From Lepraria neglecta (lineage: Eukaryota; Ascomycota; Lecanoromycetes; Lecanorales; Stereocaulaceae): DNA of 64,000 bases. Positions 49,185-60,800 of the stretch are shown here, in pieces (within the stretch, counting starts at the first letter, position 1; the number at the start of each line of letters is the position of its first letter). The stretch is taken from contig CM065649.1 of the NCBI GenBank assembly GCA_033220425.1, positions 1,302,001-1,366,000 of the forward strand. Direction: 5' to 3'. Made by a program: the position numbers and the translations under genes. Below the pieces are notes generated by a model. The model made no database searches and was not told the DNA's origin. It worked only from the letters and a program-made list of their open reading frames with translations.

Positions 49185-51093
49185 ATGCGGGTGCAGAAGC
49201 TTGACTTGGTCGATGACAGAATTGTCACTACCAGCGACATTCTACAGATAGGGCCTATAGCCGAGAAGATATCTGTACCAGGCTCTGAAAATGACGAACA
49301 GCCGGTCGTCATTGCTTTCGACATTGGAGATATGGATAATGCTGGCAATTGGCGTAGGGTGAGGGTCCGGTTGAACGCAAAAAACCAACAATATTCTCTG
49401 ACTACCGTTACAGTACAAAAAGCTATCCACCGTTACGGTTGGCTTGCTGCTCGTCTTCAACACTACCTTAGGTTCAGCCCTGCCCAGCGGCGCAACAGAG
49501 ATTCTTGGGAAGGCCTTCAATGTCACAAGCTACCAACAGCTCACTCTGCCCGTAGCAGTCTTTCTTATAGGCTATATTTTTGGTCCCATAATCTTTGGAC
49601 CACTCAGTGAATCATATGGAAGGAGGGTAACTTTGTTAATATCGTTTCTCGTGTACACGCTCTTTACCCTTGCCTGTGCCCTGGCCCCAGATTGGCCGGC
49701 ATTATTGATCTTCCGCTTTATTGTGGGTATTGGCGCTGCGGCGCCTCCGACGGTACTTGGCGGACTGTTCGCGGATATTTATCCAGGAGCGGTCAATCGA
49801 GGACGGGCAGTAATGCTTCTCGCGTTGATGACCAACCTTGGCCCCATCACCGGCCCAATCGTTTCCGGATTTGTGGCGGAAAGAGGATGGAAGTGGATGT
49901 TCTGGATCAGCTTAATTCTGACGACTACAATCTGGCCCTTCTTGATATTCCTTCCCGGTTGGTGTATTACGTTCGAGGTATCAGTCAATATGCTAACTCC
50001 ACAATTTGTAGAAACCTATGGTCCTGTTATACTAGCTAGACGAGCAAAATCTTTGCGAATCTCCACAGGGAATGCTAACATTCAAGCGCCACTGGCAACG
50101 GAGAAAAGGGATTTGAGGCAGATCATTACAGTCGTCCTCGCTCGACCTATCCTGATCATTACCGAGCCCATCGTCGCATGTACTGATCTTTTTCTAGCGC
50201 TTGAGTACGCCGTATTCTTCTTATACTTTGAAGCTTATCCTATTATTTTCAAAGGTTAGTACTCACTGTCCGAGTGTTTTGCGAAAGCATGGCATGATAA
50301 AAATTGTGCTAATTAATGTGCTGTCCCAGGCATATACGGCTTCTCCGACGGGTACGCGGCTCTTGCATTCATACCCAGTAAGTATTTGTTTCGATCCATA
50401 GTCATGAATAACGTGCTAAGTGTCATACAGTTGGCGTTGGAGGTGCCCAAGCAATGTTGATATTCCTTTGGTTCGATCGGTACTACGAAAAAGCGAAAGC
50501 GAGAGGCGCAAGTTGGACGTCAAGAGAAGTAAGCCATACTCGAGCAAGCAGTGCCACCTCTTTGTTTCTCCTTCCTGATATTTCACAGGAGTACCACAGA
50601 CTGCCCCTCGCATGTGCTGGAGGCCCATTATTAGCAATCTCGCAGCTTTGGCTGGTATGTATGCATGATTGTGAGCGATTATGGGGCCTTCACTAAGGTC
50701 CAAAATGATTAGGGCTGGGCTTCCCGACGCGATGTCCATTGGATTATCCCAATGCTATCCGGGATCCCCTACGGGATCGGCGTAGAGTTGACTTTCATGT
50801 CACTGACCAATTACTTGACAGATGCGTACGATATATTCGCCGCTTCCGCGATGGCGTCTTGTGTGTTCACTCGTAACGTCGTGGCCGCTTTACTTTTGCC
50901 ATTGGCATCACATCGAATGTACACATACCTAGGGGTTGACTGGTCATGCACTATCCTTGGGATTCTGGGTTTGGTTTTCGGAATAATTCCATTCGTGTTC
51001 TTGCGGTACGGTCCAACACTCCGAGCCAGGAGTGTTTTCTGCCAACAACTTCATGGCCGACTCGTGCAGAGGAACGGCGAAGGTCTCGTTTGA
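49185..51093 (+). CDS. MFS transporter, DHA1-type drug/polyamine:H+ antiporter
   Basis: Proton-coupled exporter in the plasma membrane. Seven exons: 49185-49358, 49414-49957, 50012-50254, 50330-50377, 50431-50528, 50589-50654 and 50713-51093; 517 aa with every join in frame. I start at the ATG at 49185. After a short acidic cytosolic tail with DMDNAGNWRRYKK (the fungal DHA1 PxNW signature region) come LLLVFNTTLGSALPSG in the first helix, LSESYGRRVTLL (loop 2-3 motif A), PITGPIVSGFVAERGWKWMF (antiporter motif C) and LPETYGPVILARRAK before the central loop; then PIIFKGIYGFSDG and the last six helices. Intron 2 uses a GTTGGT donor. Substrate unknown; it lies about 530 bp from a same-strand oxygenase, which may mean a shared pathway. 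Confidence 0.92.
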
Positions 51094-51619
51094 CCTTGAT
51101 AACCACGAATCTTGTAACAATCAGATTAGATACATTGAGATACTTGGAATGGGTGCGGACAATACATATGAAGTCTGCGTCCATTCTGAAGCGAGATCAT
51201 TTAAGCGTAGAGTCCGGGTCATTTTGTGAGATTCTAGACACGGACGTTCTAGTATCATGTTGTATGGGTGCTTGGCAACTATTTGAGTGCAAGGTGGTCG
51301 AGGGTCCAGAAATGCAGATATAGCTGAAGTATTAAACAAGACTAGAAAGCTCACTTGCTCCCGTTGTTACTTACAGAATTGGTATCAAACAAAATGCCTG
51401 TATCAGAACTTGCCGCATACAGCAGCAGCTTATAGGCCGTGCCATGACATGCGAGATCTGGCGAAGGACCCACATATTCTCGGCGCCGGCTCTAGGCGTT
51501 TCGGATCCATCTGACCGTGGCAGAACGAGGCAATCTGACCATCAGTATCATGATAAATAGCGCTTCCTTGAATCTCGCAAGCTAGTGTCTGCATATCTGA
51601 GACCTGCACTGTTTTAGCC
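51094..51619. other. Intergenic between MFS transporter and oxygenase
   Basis: No supported gene; the short frames on both strands are unrecognised. Confidence 0.4.
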
Positions 51620-52730
51620 ATGTCACTACCTGTCGCTGATTTTTCATTGTTTGCGTCCGACTCCGATAAGCAAAGAAGCCTGTCTGCAGAGAACTTGGTG
51701 GAAAGCTTGAAGCATTATGGGTTCGTGAGACTTAGTAACCATGGCCTGTCTTCCGATACTGTCAATAATCTATTCGCCTTCGTATGTCGCCAAAGTATGG
51801 ATGTTGGTAGATGATATTCGGGTGCTGACCGAAATTGTTCCGTGCAATAGAGTCAACAATTCTTTGAAATGCCCCTCAATGTGAAAAGGCGAATTGCCTA
51901 CAAAGGAGGATCGGCCCCGTCGCGTGGGTACGTTGGCCTTGGGCATGAGATGACTTCACAGGTCTCACCCATCCCAACTGGCGTAGAGAATCCAAAAGAT
52001 ATCCGAGTATACTTTCAGCACTGCATATGAAGAGATTTAGAGGCTGATCGTTAGCTGGCAGGAGAGTTTCGATGTTGGCTCACCTTCTGATATCGAGTTC
52101 CCCAACGCATGGCCCCAATAAGTGGACTTGCCGGGCTTTCGGCAGTGCATCGAGTCATATTATGCAACCTGTCGAATGATCAGCTTCGAAGTCATGAGGG
52201 CGCTGGAACTCGGTCTGGGAATACCAAGCGGATCCTTCACCGAGCGGTCCACCCCAGATAGCAGCGATCTTCGTCTGAATAATTATCCCGAAGTTGATTT
52301 GAAAGAGTTGACGACCGGCAGCGCACGCCGAATTTGGCCACACACAGATACAGGTCTAATCAGTCTTTTATTGCAGGATCGAGTCGGGGGGCTTGAGTTC
52401 GAGGACAGGAAGAACCCTGGTGTATTTCTCCCTGTGTGTAGCGACGTTCCTACCAACGTGGTCCTCAACGTTGCCGACACGCTCGAAAGGTGGACGAACG
52501 GAGTGTTGAAAGCTGGAGTCCATCGGGTGAACACCCCACATAGTATGCAAGTTAGCAACAATAGCAAAGTTGCTGCCAGGTCGTCTATTGTCTTTTTCTT
52601 TAGAGCCAATGGAGCCGCATCTGCTGGACCTCTAGATTCCTTCATGACCCTACAGCGGCCTGCAAGGTATAGTGAGATTACGGCGCTGGAGTACCTACAG
52701 CAGCGCAACAGTACGCTTTATGCCTATTGA
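51620..52730 (+). pseudogene. 2-oxoglutarate/Fe(II)-dependent oxygenase with one in-frame stop
   Basis: Isopenicillin-N-synthase-like dioxygenase. Three exons: 51620-51781, 51851-52006 and 52062-52730; 329 codons in frame. The N-terminal DIOX_N-like part (LKHYGFVRLSNHGLS) is present, and the catalytic core is complete: HTD (His200, Asp202), GVHRV (His260) and the 2-oxoglutarate Arg in ARSSIVFF (Arg279, Ser281). The single fault is a TAA at 52119-52121 (codon 126) after NAWPQ; one C-to-T change from CAA in a CpA context explains it, the RIP signature. Everything downstream is intact, so the break may be recent. I found no splice alternative that skips it. It could instead be an assembly error or an allele. 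Confidence 0.82.
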
Positions 52731-53309
52731 TTGTTAGGCAATCGTCGATGGCTTGAACGAGCATGGACCCGGCAAGAAAAGTGTTCCGATGAGACTCATT
52801 TGTCTCAAAACGTGCTTATGATTATAGTCAGTGTATTTCGTCAGGAATAGATACTCTATAGAATTTGAGAAATAATTGGCCAATCGTGCGGCTCTTCTCA
52901 TTGCCATTGCTACTACTTCAACCTTGTAATGATATCATTGAACGTGTACTAATATCTACTCTTACGAGATTTGCTTAATACTCCCTATATATACTTCTAT
53001 GGGAAGGGAGCCTATAATAGCCGGAAGACGGGAATCATAAGACGTAACTAGGTATAGCCTCTATAGATAGCGCCTATACGTGATTATGAAATACCGTTTT
53101 ATATATAGTAGATTTCAGTTATATTGGCGATCGCGCTAGTCGGACTGGCCCTCGCGACACTTCCCCACCACAAATAACTATATAGACGTCCGACGGTCCA
53201 AGATTACTGCTCCCTAGATATATCTATAGCTGTAAATCTCGTTTATAGTCCAAGTCGAGTAATTTTGACGTCACCCGTATTCTTGTATACTCGTATCCTT
53301 GGTGTTTTG
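52731..53309. other. AT-rich flank with a possible Ty1/copia LTR end
   Basis: From about 52980 composition turns AT-rich and RIP-like. On the minus strand GTGGTGGGGAAG (53171-53160) is followed by TGTCGCGAGGGCC (from 53159), which looks like a polypurine tract next to an LTR start, possibly of a copia element whose remainder I cannot delimit. No gene is visible. Confidence 0.3.
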
Positions 53310-53825
53310 TGTTACGAACCACGTTGCGTGCGGTGGTCGTAGTGTGGATTGATTCTCAATGGGGATGGAGGTGCAACTAGACAAGAGTATGAAGCAGGCT
53401 TCAAGTGATGCTAAGCGGGTCTAGTATATGATCAGATGATATATGTTCAGTGCCTAGCCTAAGAGATCTATCGCATGTAGTAGATACTAGATGAAAACAG
53501 AAGTTGAGCACGATGCTCCAAGTGGTGAGCAGTGCTCCGCATATATAGACATACGAAATCCATGCCAAGCATTCTTGATCGCACTGATCGCACTGATCGC
53601 ATCTGCGCTCATTGCGACTACTGCGCTTATCGCTTAACATGCCAAGCCTTCCTGATCGCACTGATCGCACTGATCGCATCTGCGCTCATTGCGACCACTG
53701 CGCTTATCGCTTAACATGCCAAGCCTTCAGGGTCTGTCCGAGTCGGACACCGACTCGTCGACTCGAACCATAACGGGCGCTACGCTCTATAAGCGCATCC
53801 CTGATCATGTTTCCTGATCGTAATA
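53310..53825 (-). repeat. 3' LTR of E2 (516 bp)
   Basis: On the plus strand it runs from TGTTACGAAC to GATCGTAATA. It shares its R/U5-side half with E1 but carries a different U3 block made of GATCGCACT repeats. Confidence 0.8.
53561..53730 (+). repeat. 77-bp repeat in the E2 LTR with nested short repeats
   Basis: CATGCCAAGC starts at 53561, 53638 and 53715, 77 bp apart. Within each full unit GATCGCACT recurs, followed by GCGCTCATTGCGAC. Confidence 0.85.
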
Positions 53826-53869
53826 TTAGCTCCCTCTCCCAGATTTCTTGTCCCGAGAAACCATCTATC

Positions 53870-54400
53870 CTTTATACCACCCCGATATACTAAACGTTCA
53901 GATAAACCGACCGTCCGCCGAACGGTGTTGGCCAGTAAGCTAAACGAAGTTATTATGCGGCTGTGCTCCCGATGTATTACCAGCGGCAAATAGTACCTGA
54001 TGGGTATAGGGTCCGACAGGTGTTCTAACTGTGTAGGCAGCGGTAGGAAATGCGACCTTATAGTATTGCCCCTTAAGATATATCGTATTAAGACGGAATA
54101 AAAGGAAGCGTAGTTATAGTTAAAAAACACGCGCGAAGAGCTTAAGGATTATATACGAAAATCAATAGAGGAATCTATACGTCTTTAGACCATACTAATA
54201 TACCTTTAGATATAGTATAAATATCTTGAAAATAAAAAGCGGAAGATTGTAGACTAAGAGATATAGAATATTAAGGAGTTAGAAGAAGACTAGCGGTCTA
54301 TCCTAAGTATTCCTGATAATTAGATATTTAATATCTCGTCCGAACAATTTGGCTTCCTAGCCGGAACCGATTAGTCCTCCTTCCCGATTATTCCTGGAAC
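53870..54400 (+). other. Antisense Cys-cluster ORF remnant of E2
   Basis: At the place equivalent to the antisense ORF of C, the plus strand shows CSRCITSGKQYLMG followed by CSNCVGSGRKC, then a charged coiled-coil-like tract. Broken, like all copies here. Confidence 0.5.
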
Positions 54401-55037
54401 TCCTATAGAAGGCCCTAGTAGTTCTAGAGGTTCTTAAGGGGTTCCTATATATTTTCGGTATCGTCGTACCATTTCTATTTAACTAGATATTTCTAATCGA
54501 CCTAATTTAGAATCCTCTTAACCTCGAACTCTGTTTCTTCTTTAATATTATAATAAAATATTTTCTATAAGGGTATATTAGAGTCTACTAGCTCTAAGAG
54601 TAAGATATAGAATACTAGATATACCTTAGCGTTAGGTAGAAGCTCGAGCTTATAGTTAATAGGTCCTTTTACCTATTTAATTAAGAATAGTCTAACCTTA
54701 ATATAATCTAGTTTCTTACTTAGTCTTATTATTCTTATATTTTTTATTAGGAGGTATACTTTATCCCCCTTTTTTAGCTAAGGAATATTCTTTCTTTTCT
54801 TATTAATTCGTTCCTTTAGTTTAGAATTTAAGCTTTTAATAGATCTTTATATATCCTTATATAAATTCTTTAGCTTATCTACCTTTACTAAGGCTTTTTC
54901 TATATTAGGTCCCTCCCTAGGTTATAGAAAAGTATTTATATTCTTTCTATAATTAGTAAAGAATAGTATTAGCTTTGTTATATCTAATATCTTATTATTA
55001 TATACTAGTTATACTATTAGAAGTAGTAATACCTAGT

Positions 55038-55450
55038 TATTAGAACCCTTGGTTCTAATAGGACTATCCTATAGGACAAGGTACTATAGATAGAACTAGC
55101 AGCTAAAGCGATGAGCGCAACGAGCGCTATGCGCTCATGGCGCTCAAGAATGATGAGCGCGATGAGCGCCGTGCGCTCCTAACGCTCATGGAATACTTGG
55201 TAGGATTTCTTATATCTATATATACGGGGCTCTACCTACTATTTGGAACAGCGTGTTCAACTTGGTTAATCTTCCTAGTACTCCTTGCACTATACTTTAC
55301 TAGTTATTAATATAGAACGTATTAGTTACCTATACCTAAGAAGACTACTATTCTACCTAAGTAACTCCTCTCCTATAGAAGTATAAGACACACGACACCC
55401 TACGTCGGTTATCGCACCGTTAGGTAAACGACCAGATATAGGTTATAACA
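55038..55450 (+). repeat. 5' LTR of element F
   Basis: 413 bp, TATTAGAACC to TTATAACA; U3 carries GAGCGCAACGAGCGC-type short repeats at about 55110-55190. Confidence 0.92.
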
Positions 55451-58400
55451 CTTTGAACACCCTAAGGGATAAGTTCTTTAATAACTTCAGGTAGAAACCC
55501 TACCCTAAGTACCTTAATAGTTACTAGCTAGAGACGCTATACTATAGACGAAGGATCTGGAAAAAGGATCAAGGTTATAGTACTAGACCTATACTACGGA
55601 GACAGGGACAAGCTTGAGCCATAGCTTACGCAAGTATAACTATACCTTCTATTTCAAGGAGACTTGCTCCTAGTAACTAGATATACTACCTTCGCTATAT
55701 TATACCTACGAGGATAGGCCTAGAAGTAGGTCGAACCTTTCCTTAAGAAGTATATAGAAGATAACGACGAAGATAGTAACGTTAAGTTATAGATAGAAAG
55801 TATACTAAAGTTTATAGTTAAAATCCGCCGTATATTCGGACCTTCTAACAAGGTAAACGTAGTAATATATATTATTTAGTATATAAAGTAGAAGAAGTCA
55901 GCGTTAGAGTTTTCAACTTAATTTCAAATATACGTAACTAAAATAGGCTAGGATAATAATACGCTGATAATAATATATTATTAGGGCCTTAAAGATAATA
56001 TTAAAGATAAGCTTATAAGATTCGGAGGAGTAATCGATACTCTAGATAGACTTATTAAAAATACGATCGAAATCGACGATAAGCTATTCAAATAATCTAT
56101 AGAGAAACGGTATAACGGAGGAGTTAGCGGAACCCGATATAAGGGATTCTTTTTAAAAATAAGGAATTACTAATAAAACTATAGGGAACGCAATACTTAC
56201 TATAGTATAGTACTAATAGAGATTAACTTTATTTAGGTAGGAAAGAAGAAAGGAAACTTTAAAGGGAAAAAGCAGCACGGGGGAAAGAAAGTAATTACTT
56301 ACTATAGCTATAGTAAACTAGGCTATATAGCTAGAGACTACAGGTCGAAGAATATAGTATACCGACCGCAGATTAATATAATAGAAGGGGGACCTCTAGA
56401 TAACGAGGAAGACTCTAAAGAAATATAGTAATCCTACGATAAAGAAGAATTCGATTAGGATTCGGAAGATAATACCTTCGAATTAGAATTTAATAAAGAA
56501 GTATAGAGGTATTACTATAGGGATAGTAATAGATCTCGATAGTACGAGACGGATCAGGAACAGCGGAAAGCTAGCCCGGAGAGACTAGTGTCTATACCCG
56601 AACCTGGATCTACTATATCCTAAGTAGAAGGAAAATTACTAGAAATCAATGAACCTTAACTGGATAAAGATAAATATAAACTCTTCGACGAAATTAAAGG
56701 AAAAGTACAAGGTATACTAAAAGAGTAATTATCTATAAAACCCGAATAGGAAGAACCTATACGAGACTATTAATACGATAGAGAATATTAGTAATATAGC
56801 GAGATTCTATATACTAAGTGTATATTACCCGATTACTTAGTATATAGGGAGGAAAGGGGCCGTCTAGCGAAGGAATAAACGGTACCTCTACTTAAGAGAA
56901 CTCCTTATAGGGAAATATAGTAGTATAAGTATAAGGAAGATAGATACTAGTAGTATCTTATAAGTAAGAGGAAGTACTATTACTTCCTATACTTTATAGA
57001 GAAGTAGGAGAAAGAAAGAAATAATTTACTTAAAACCTTTAAGAACGGAGCTTATAACTAAGTATTATAGTATAGCTATCTATATAATAAATATATTCCG
57101 TATAAGGGTATAAAGGAAGTATATAGATTCCTACTATTATAGGGAAAAGAATAATCTCTTATACTATAGGGAAGTATAAGGAGATTAATACGTTATTCCC
57201 TAAACAATAACTATATTCCGCCTAGTATTATACTTATATTATTATACTAGTGAATATCGATAGATAGCGGACTATAGCGATAATAGATAGCGGAGCTACA
57301 GGAAATTTCATCTTAAGGAACTTGGTAGACTTAAGCGGCCTACTAACCCGAAAGAAGAAATTATCTTACGAGCTACGCCTGGCCGACGGGTTAGTATTCT
57401 TAATAGGAAAAGTAGAGGAAGAAATACGCTCCCTACTAGTAATAATTTAGTAATACTATAAGGAGCTTATATTCGATATAGTTGGGATAGCTACTTATAA
57501 TATTATTTTGGGAATACCTTAGTTAAATAAATATAATCTAGAAATTAACTGGAAGATAAAATTACTTAAATTCGGATGATCTAGAGACGTTACTAGTATT
57601 AGACCTATTAGTTAATAGTAGACGATAATAGATAAGAGAAAGAACCGAAGACTGGTCGAAGTATATATTACTTTATTCTTAAATAATAAGAGTAACTTCT
57701 AAGAGAGAAGGCTCGACTCCTTAGTTACTAGTAAAGGTTAGTAGGATACTAAAGAGAGAGCTATTAAAGGAAAAGACGAACCTTCTGCGATCCCTCGGGA
57801 ATATAAATAGTAGGTATACCTATTTAAGGAAGAGACGAGCGTAAAAGCGTTACCTAAGTACTAACTATAGGATTATAAGATCGAACTCGAACCTAGTAAG
57901 GCGCTAATATTTGGACCTATCTATATATTATTAGAAAAGGAACTTACTATACTTCGCGGGTATATCGATAAGAACCTTAAGAAAGGATTTATTTAGGAAT
58001 CTAAATTACTAGTAGGTTATCTAATCCTCTTCGCGCCGAAGAAGGACGGAAGCTTAAGACTATACGTCAACTATCGAAAGTTGAACGATATTACTATAAA
58101 GAATTATTACCCTTTACCGAATATCAGCGAGCTATAGGATCGGCTTAGTAAGGTAAAGATATTTACGAAACTAGATCTTAGAGGCGTATATAATCTAATT
58201 CGGATAAAAGAAGGCGAAGAATGGAAAACTGCCTTCCGAACCAGATATAGCTACTATAAGTACCTAGTAATACTATTTAGACTTACTAACGTACCAGTAA
58301 CCTGCTAAGTACTTATTAATAACGTTATACGAGTATATTTAGATTGAATAGCGATAGCGTACCTCGATAATATCTTAATATACTCTAAGAATAAGGAAGA

Positions 58401-59189
58401 ATATATTAAGTATATATAGGACGTTATCGAATACCTGTCGCAAGCGGGACTTCTCCTTAAACTAGAAAAGTGTAAGTTTTATAGGGACTCTGTTAAGTTC
58501 CTAGGATTTGTAGTTAGTATAAAAGGTATTAGTATAAGCCTAGAAAAGATCAAAGCTATAGCGGAATAGCCTATACTATAGGACGTTAAAGCAGTACAAA
58601 GTTTCTTAGGATTTACTAACTTTAACAGGAAGTTTATCGAGGGCTACTTAAAGAAAGTACTTCTACTTACGGATATTACTAAGAAAGATATCGGATTTAT
58701 ATAGGGATAAGAATAATAAAAGTCGTTTAATACGTTAAAAAAAGTATATACGGATCTACTAGTACTCTATACCTTTTAAGCTAACGAACTGGCTCGTATT
58801 AAAATAGATATATCGGATCTTGTAATAGGAGTATACCTTTATCAAATAAAGGACTAAAAGTAGTATCTAGTTACCTACTTTTTACGAAAAATATTAGTAG
58901 TAGAACAAGTGAGTGCCCGTAATCTTCACAGAAGATTACCGTAAACCGGATATATCTCGCTTATTTTATACTCTATTTAGAAAATTTAAGCGAAATTAGA
59001 AAGTAATCTATCTATAGTATTGAATTATAAGCTTATCTATAACTTTGTATAATAGCAACGGTTTTGGTATATATAAGAGCTGGCTATTTAGATAGCTCTA
59101 GGATGCAGAAATGATCTTTGAAGCTTTATATGGTTTGGATGGTTCCAGGACACTTTTCGCCCCCGGAAGCCATTAGAATGCCCCCGGAA

Positions 59190-60215
59190 CGAATAGGCAA
59201 CATACCGCCATATCGCCATGTGCGAATAGGCAATCCGGTGCCATATCGCCATGTGCGAATAGGCAATCCGGCGCCATATCGCCATGTGCGAATAGGCAAT
59301 CTACCGCCATATCGCCATGTGCGAATAGAGCAATCCGGTGCCATATCTCCATGTGCGAATAGCCAACCTGCCGCCATATCGCCATGTGCGAATAGGCAAT
59401 CCGGTGCCATATCGCCAACTGTGCGAATAGGCAATCTACCGCCATATCGCCATGTGCGAATAGGCAATCCGGTGCCATATCTCCATGTGCGAACAGGCAA
59501 TCCAGCGCCATATCGCCATGTGCAGAATAGGTAATCCAGCGCCATATCGCCATGTGCGAATAGGCAATCCGTCGCCATATCACCATGTGCGAATGAGCCA
59601 TCCGGTGCCATATCGCCATGTGCGAATGAGCCATCCGGTGCCATATCGCCATGTGCGGATAGGCAATCCATCGCCATATCGCCATATGCGAATAGGCAAC
59701 CTGCCGCCATATCGAATAGGCAACCCGGTGCCATATAGCCAACAGTGCGAATAGGCAATCCAGTGCCATATCGCCATGTGCCGAATGGGCAATCCTATGC
59801 CATATCGCCATGTGCGAATAGGCAATCTACCGCCATATCGCCATGTGCGAATAGGCAATCTACCGCCATATCTCCATGTGCGAACAGGCAATCCATCGCC
59901 ATATCGCCATGTGCAGAATAGGCAATCCAGCGCCATATCGCCATGTGCGAATTGAGCCATCCGGTGCCATATCTCCATGTGCGAACAGGCAATCCATCGC
60001 CATATCGTCATGTGCAGAATAGGCAATCCAGCGCCATATCGCCATGTGCGAATAGGCAATCCATCGCCATATCGCCATGTGCGAATTGAGCCATCCGGTG
60101 CCATATCGCCATGTGCGAATAGGCAATACATCGCCATATCGCCATGTGCGAATAGGCAACCTGCCGTCATATCGAATAGGCAACCTGATCGCCATATCGC
60201 CATGTGCGAATATTG
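59190..60215 (+). repeat. 33-bp minisatellite, about 30 copies
   Basis: The unit is GCCATATCGCCATGTGCGAA plus TAGGCAATCCGGT, with frequent variants and a few units shortened or shifted by one or two bases. The 33-bp period keeps frames open on both strands, giving artificial 11-residue repeat proteins. Confidence 0.93.
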
Positions 60216-60239
60216 CTTATAAGTTTTGCGCAAATAGAC

Positions 60240-60800
60240 CGATTTTAAAAATTTCGACGGTATTGGAAAGCGCATGCTTGGTTCCAAAACTGATAAGATT
60301 ATCTCGATATCATATGACATATGTGGCGCGGGGCATTACTGCGAAGAAGTTGCGGTGCGCATTCAACTTTTGATGTTCCAGGGTCCGGAGGCGCCAAGCT
60401 CAATGCTTGGCATTCGCTACTGAGCTCGCACTGCCTGCAAAACAAAGTGAAAACGCTTCTTTTGCTCATAACTATTGCGTAAGTAGACTGATTTTGAAAA
60501 TTTTGACGGTGTTAGAAAGCGCATGCTTGGTTCCAAAACTTATGAAATCATCTCGATATTATATGATGTATGTGGCGCGGGGAAGTCCTGCGAAGAAGTT
60601 ACGGTGCGCAAGCAAAACATGGCGAAAACGCTTCTTTTGCTCATAACTATTGCGCAAATGGGCCGATTCTAAAAATTCTTGATGCGCAAGCAAGCTAATG
60701 ATTGAATCCAAAACATATGAAATCATCTCGATATCATATGACGTATGTGGCGCGGGGAAGTAGTGCGAAGAAGTTGCGATGTAAATTCAAGTTTTGGTGG
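60240..60800 (+). repeat. Internal 200-250-bp repeat units of Helitron-like copy 2
   Basis: Three diverged units share GAAAGCGCATGCTTGG, ATCTCGATATCATATGA and TGCGAAGAAGTTGC. The first two cores start at 60267 and 60517; the third unit begins near 60600 and lacks part of the core. They match the two units in copy 1. Confidence 0.8.

Noticed and set aside
59190-60215. Regular repeat that could be taken for a CRISPR array
   Set aside because: Units abut without unique spacers, the genome is fungal, and no cas genes are present.
59118-60320. Long open frames on both strands (up to 246 codons)
   Set aside because: They are produced by the 33-bp minisatellite, whose period is a multiple of three. 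The proteins are low-variety 11-residue repeats on both strands at once.
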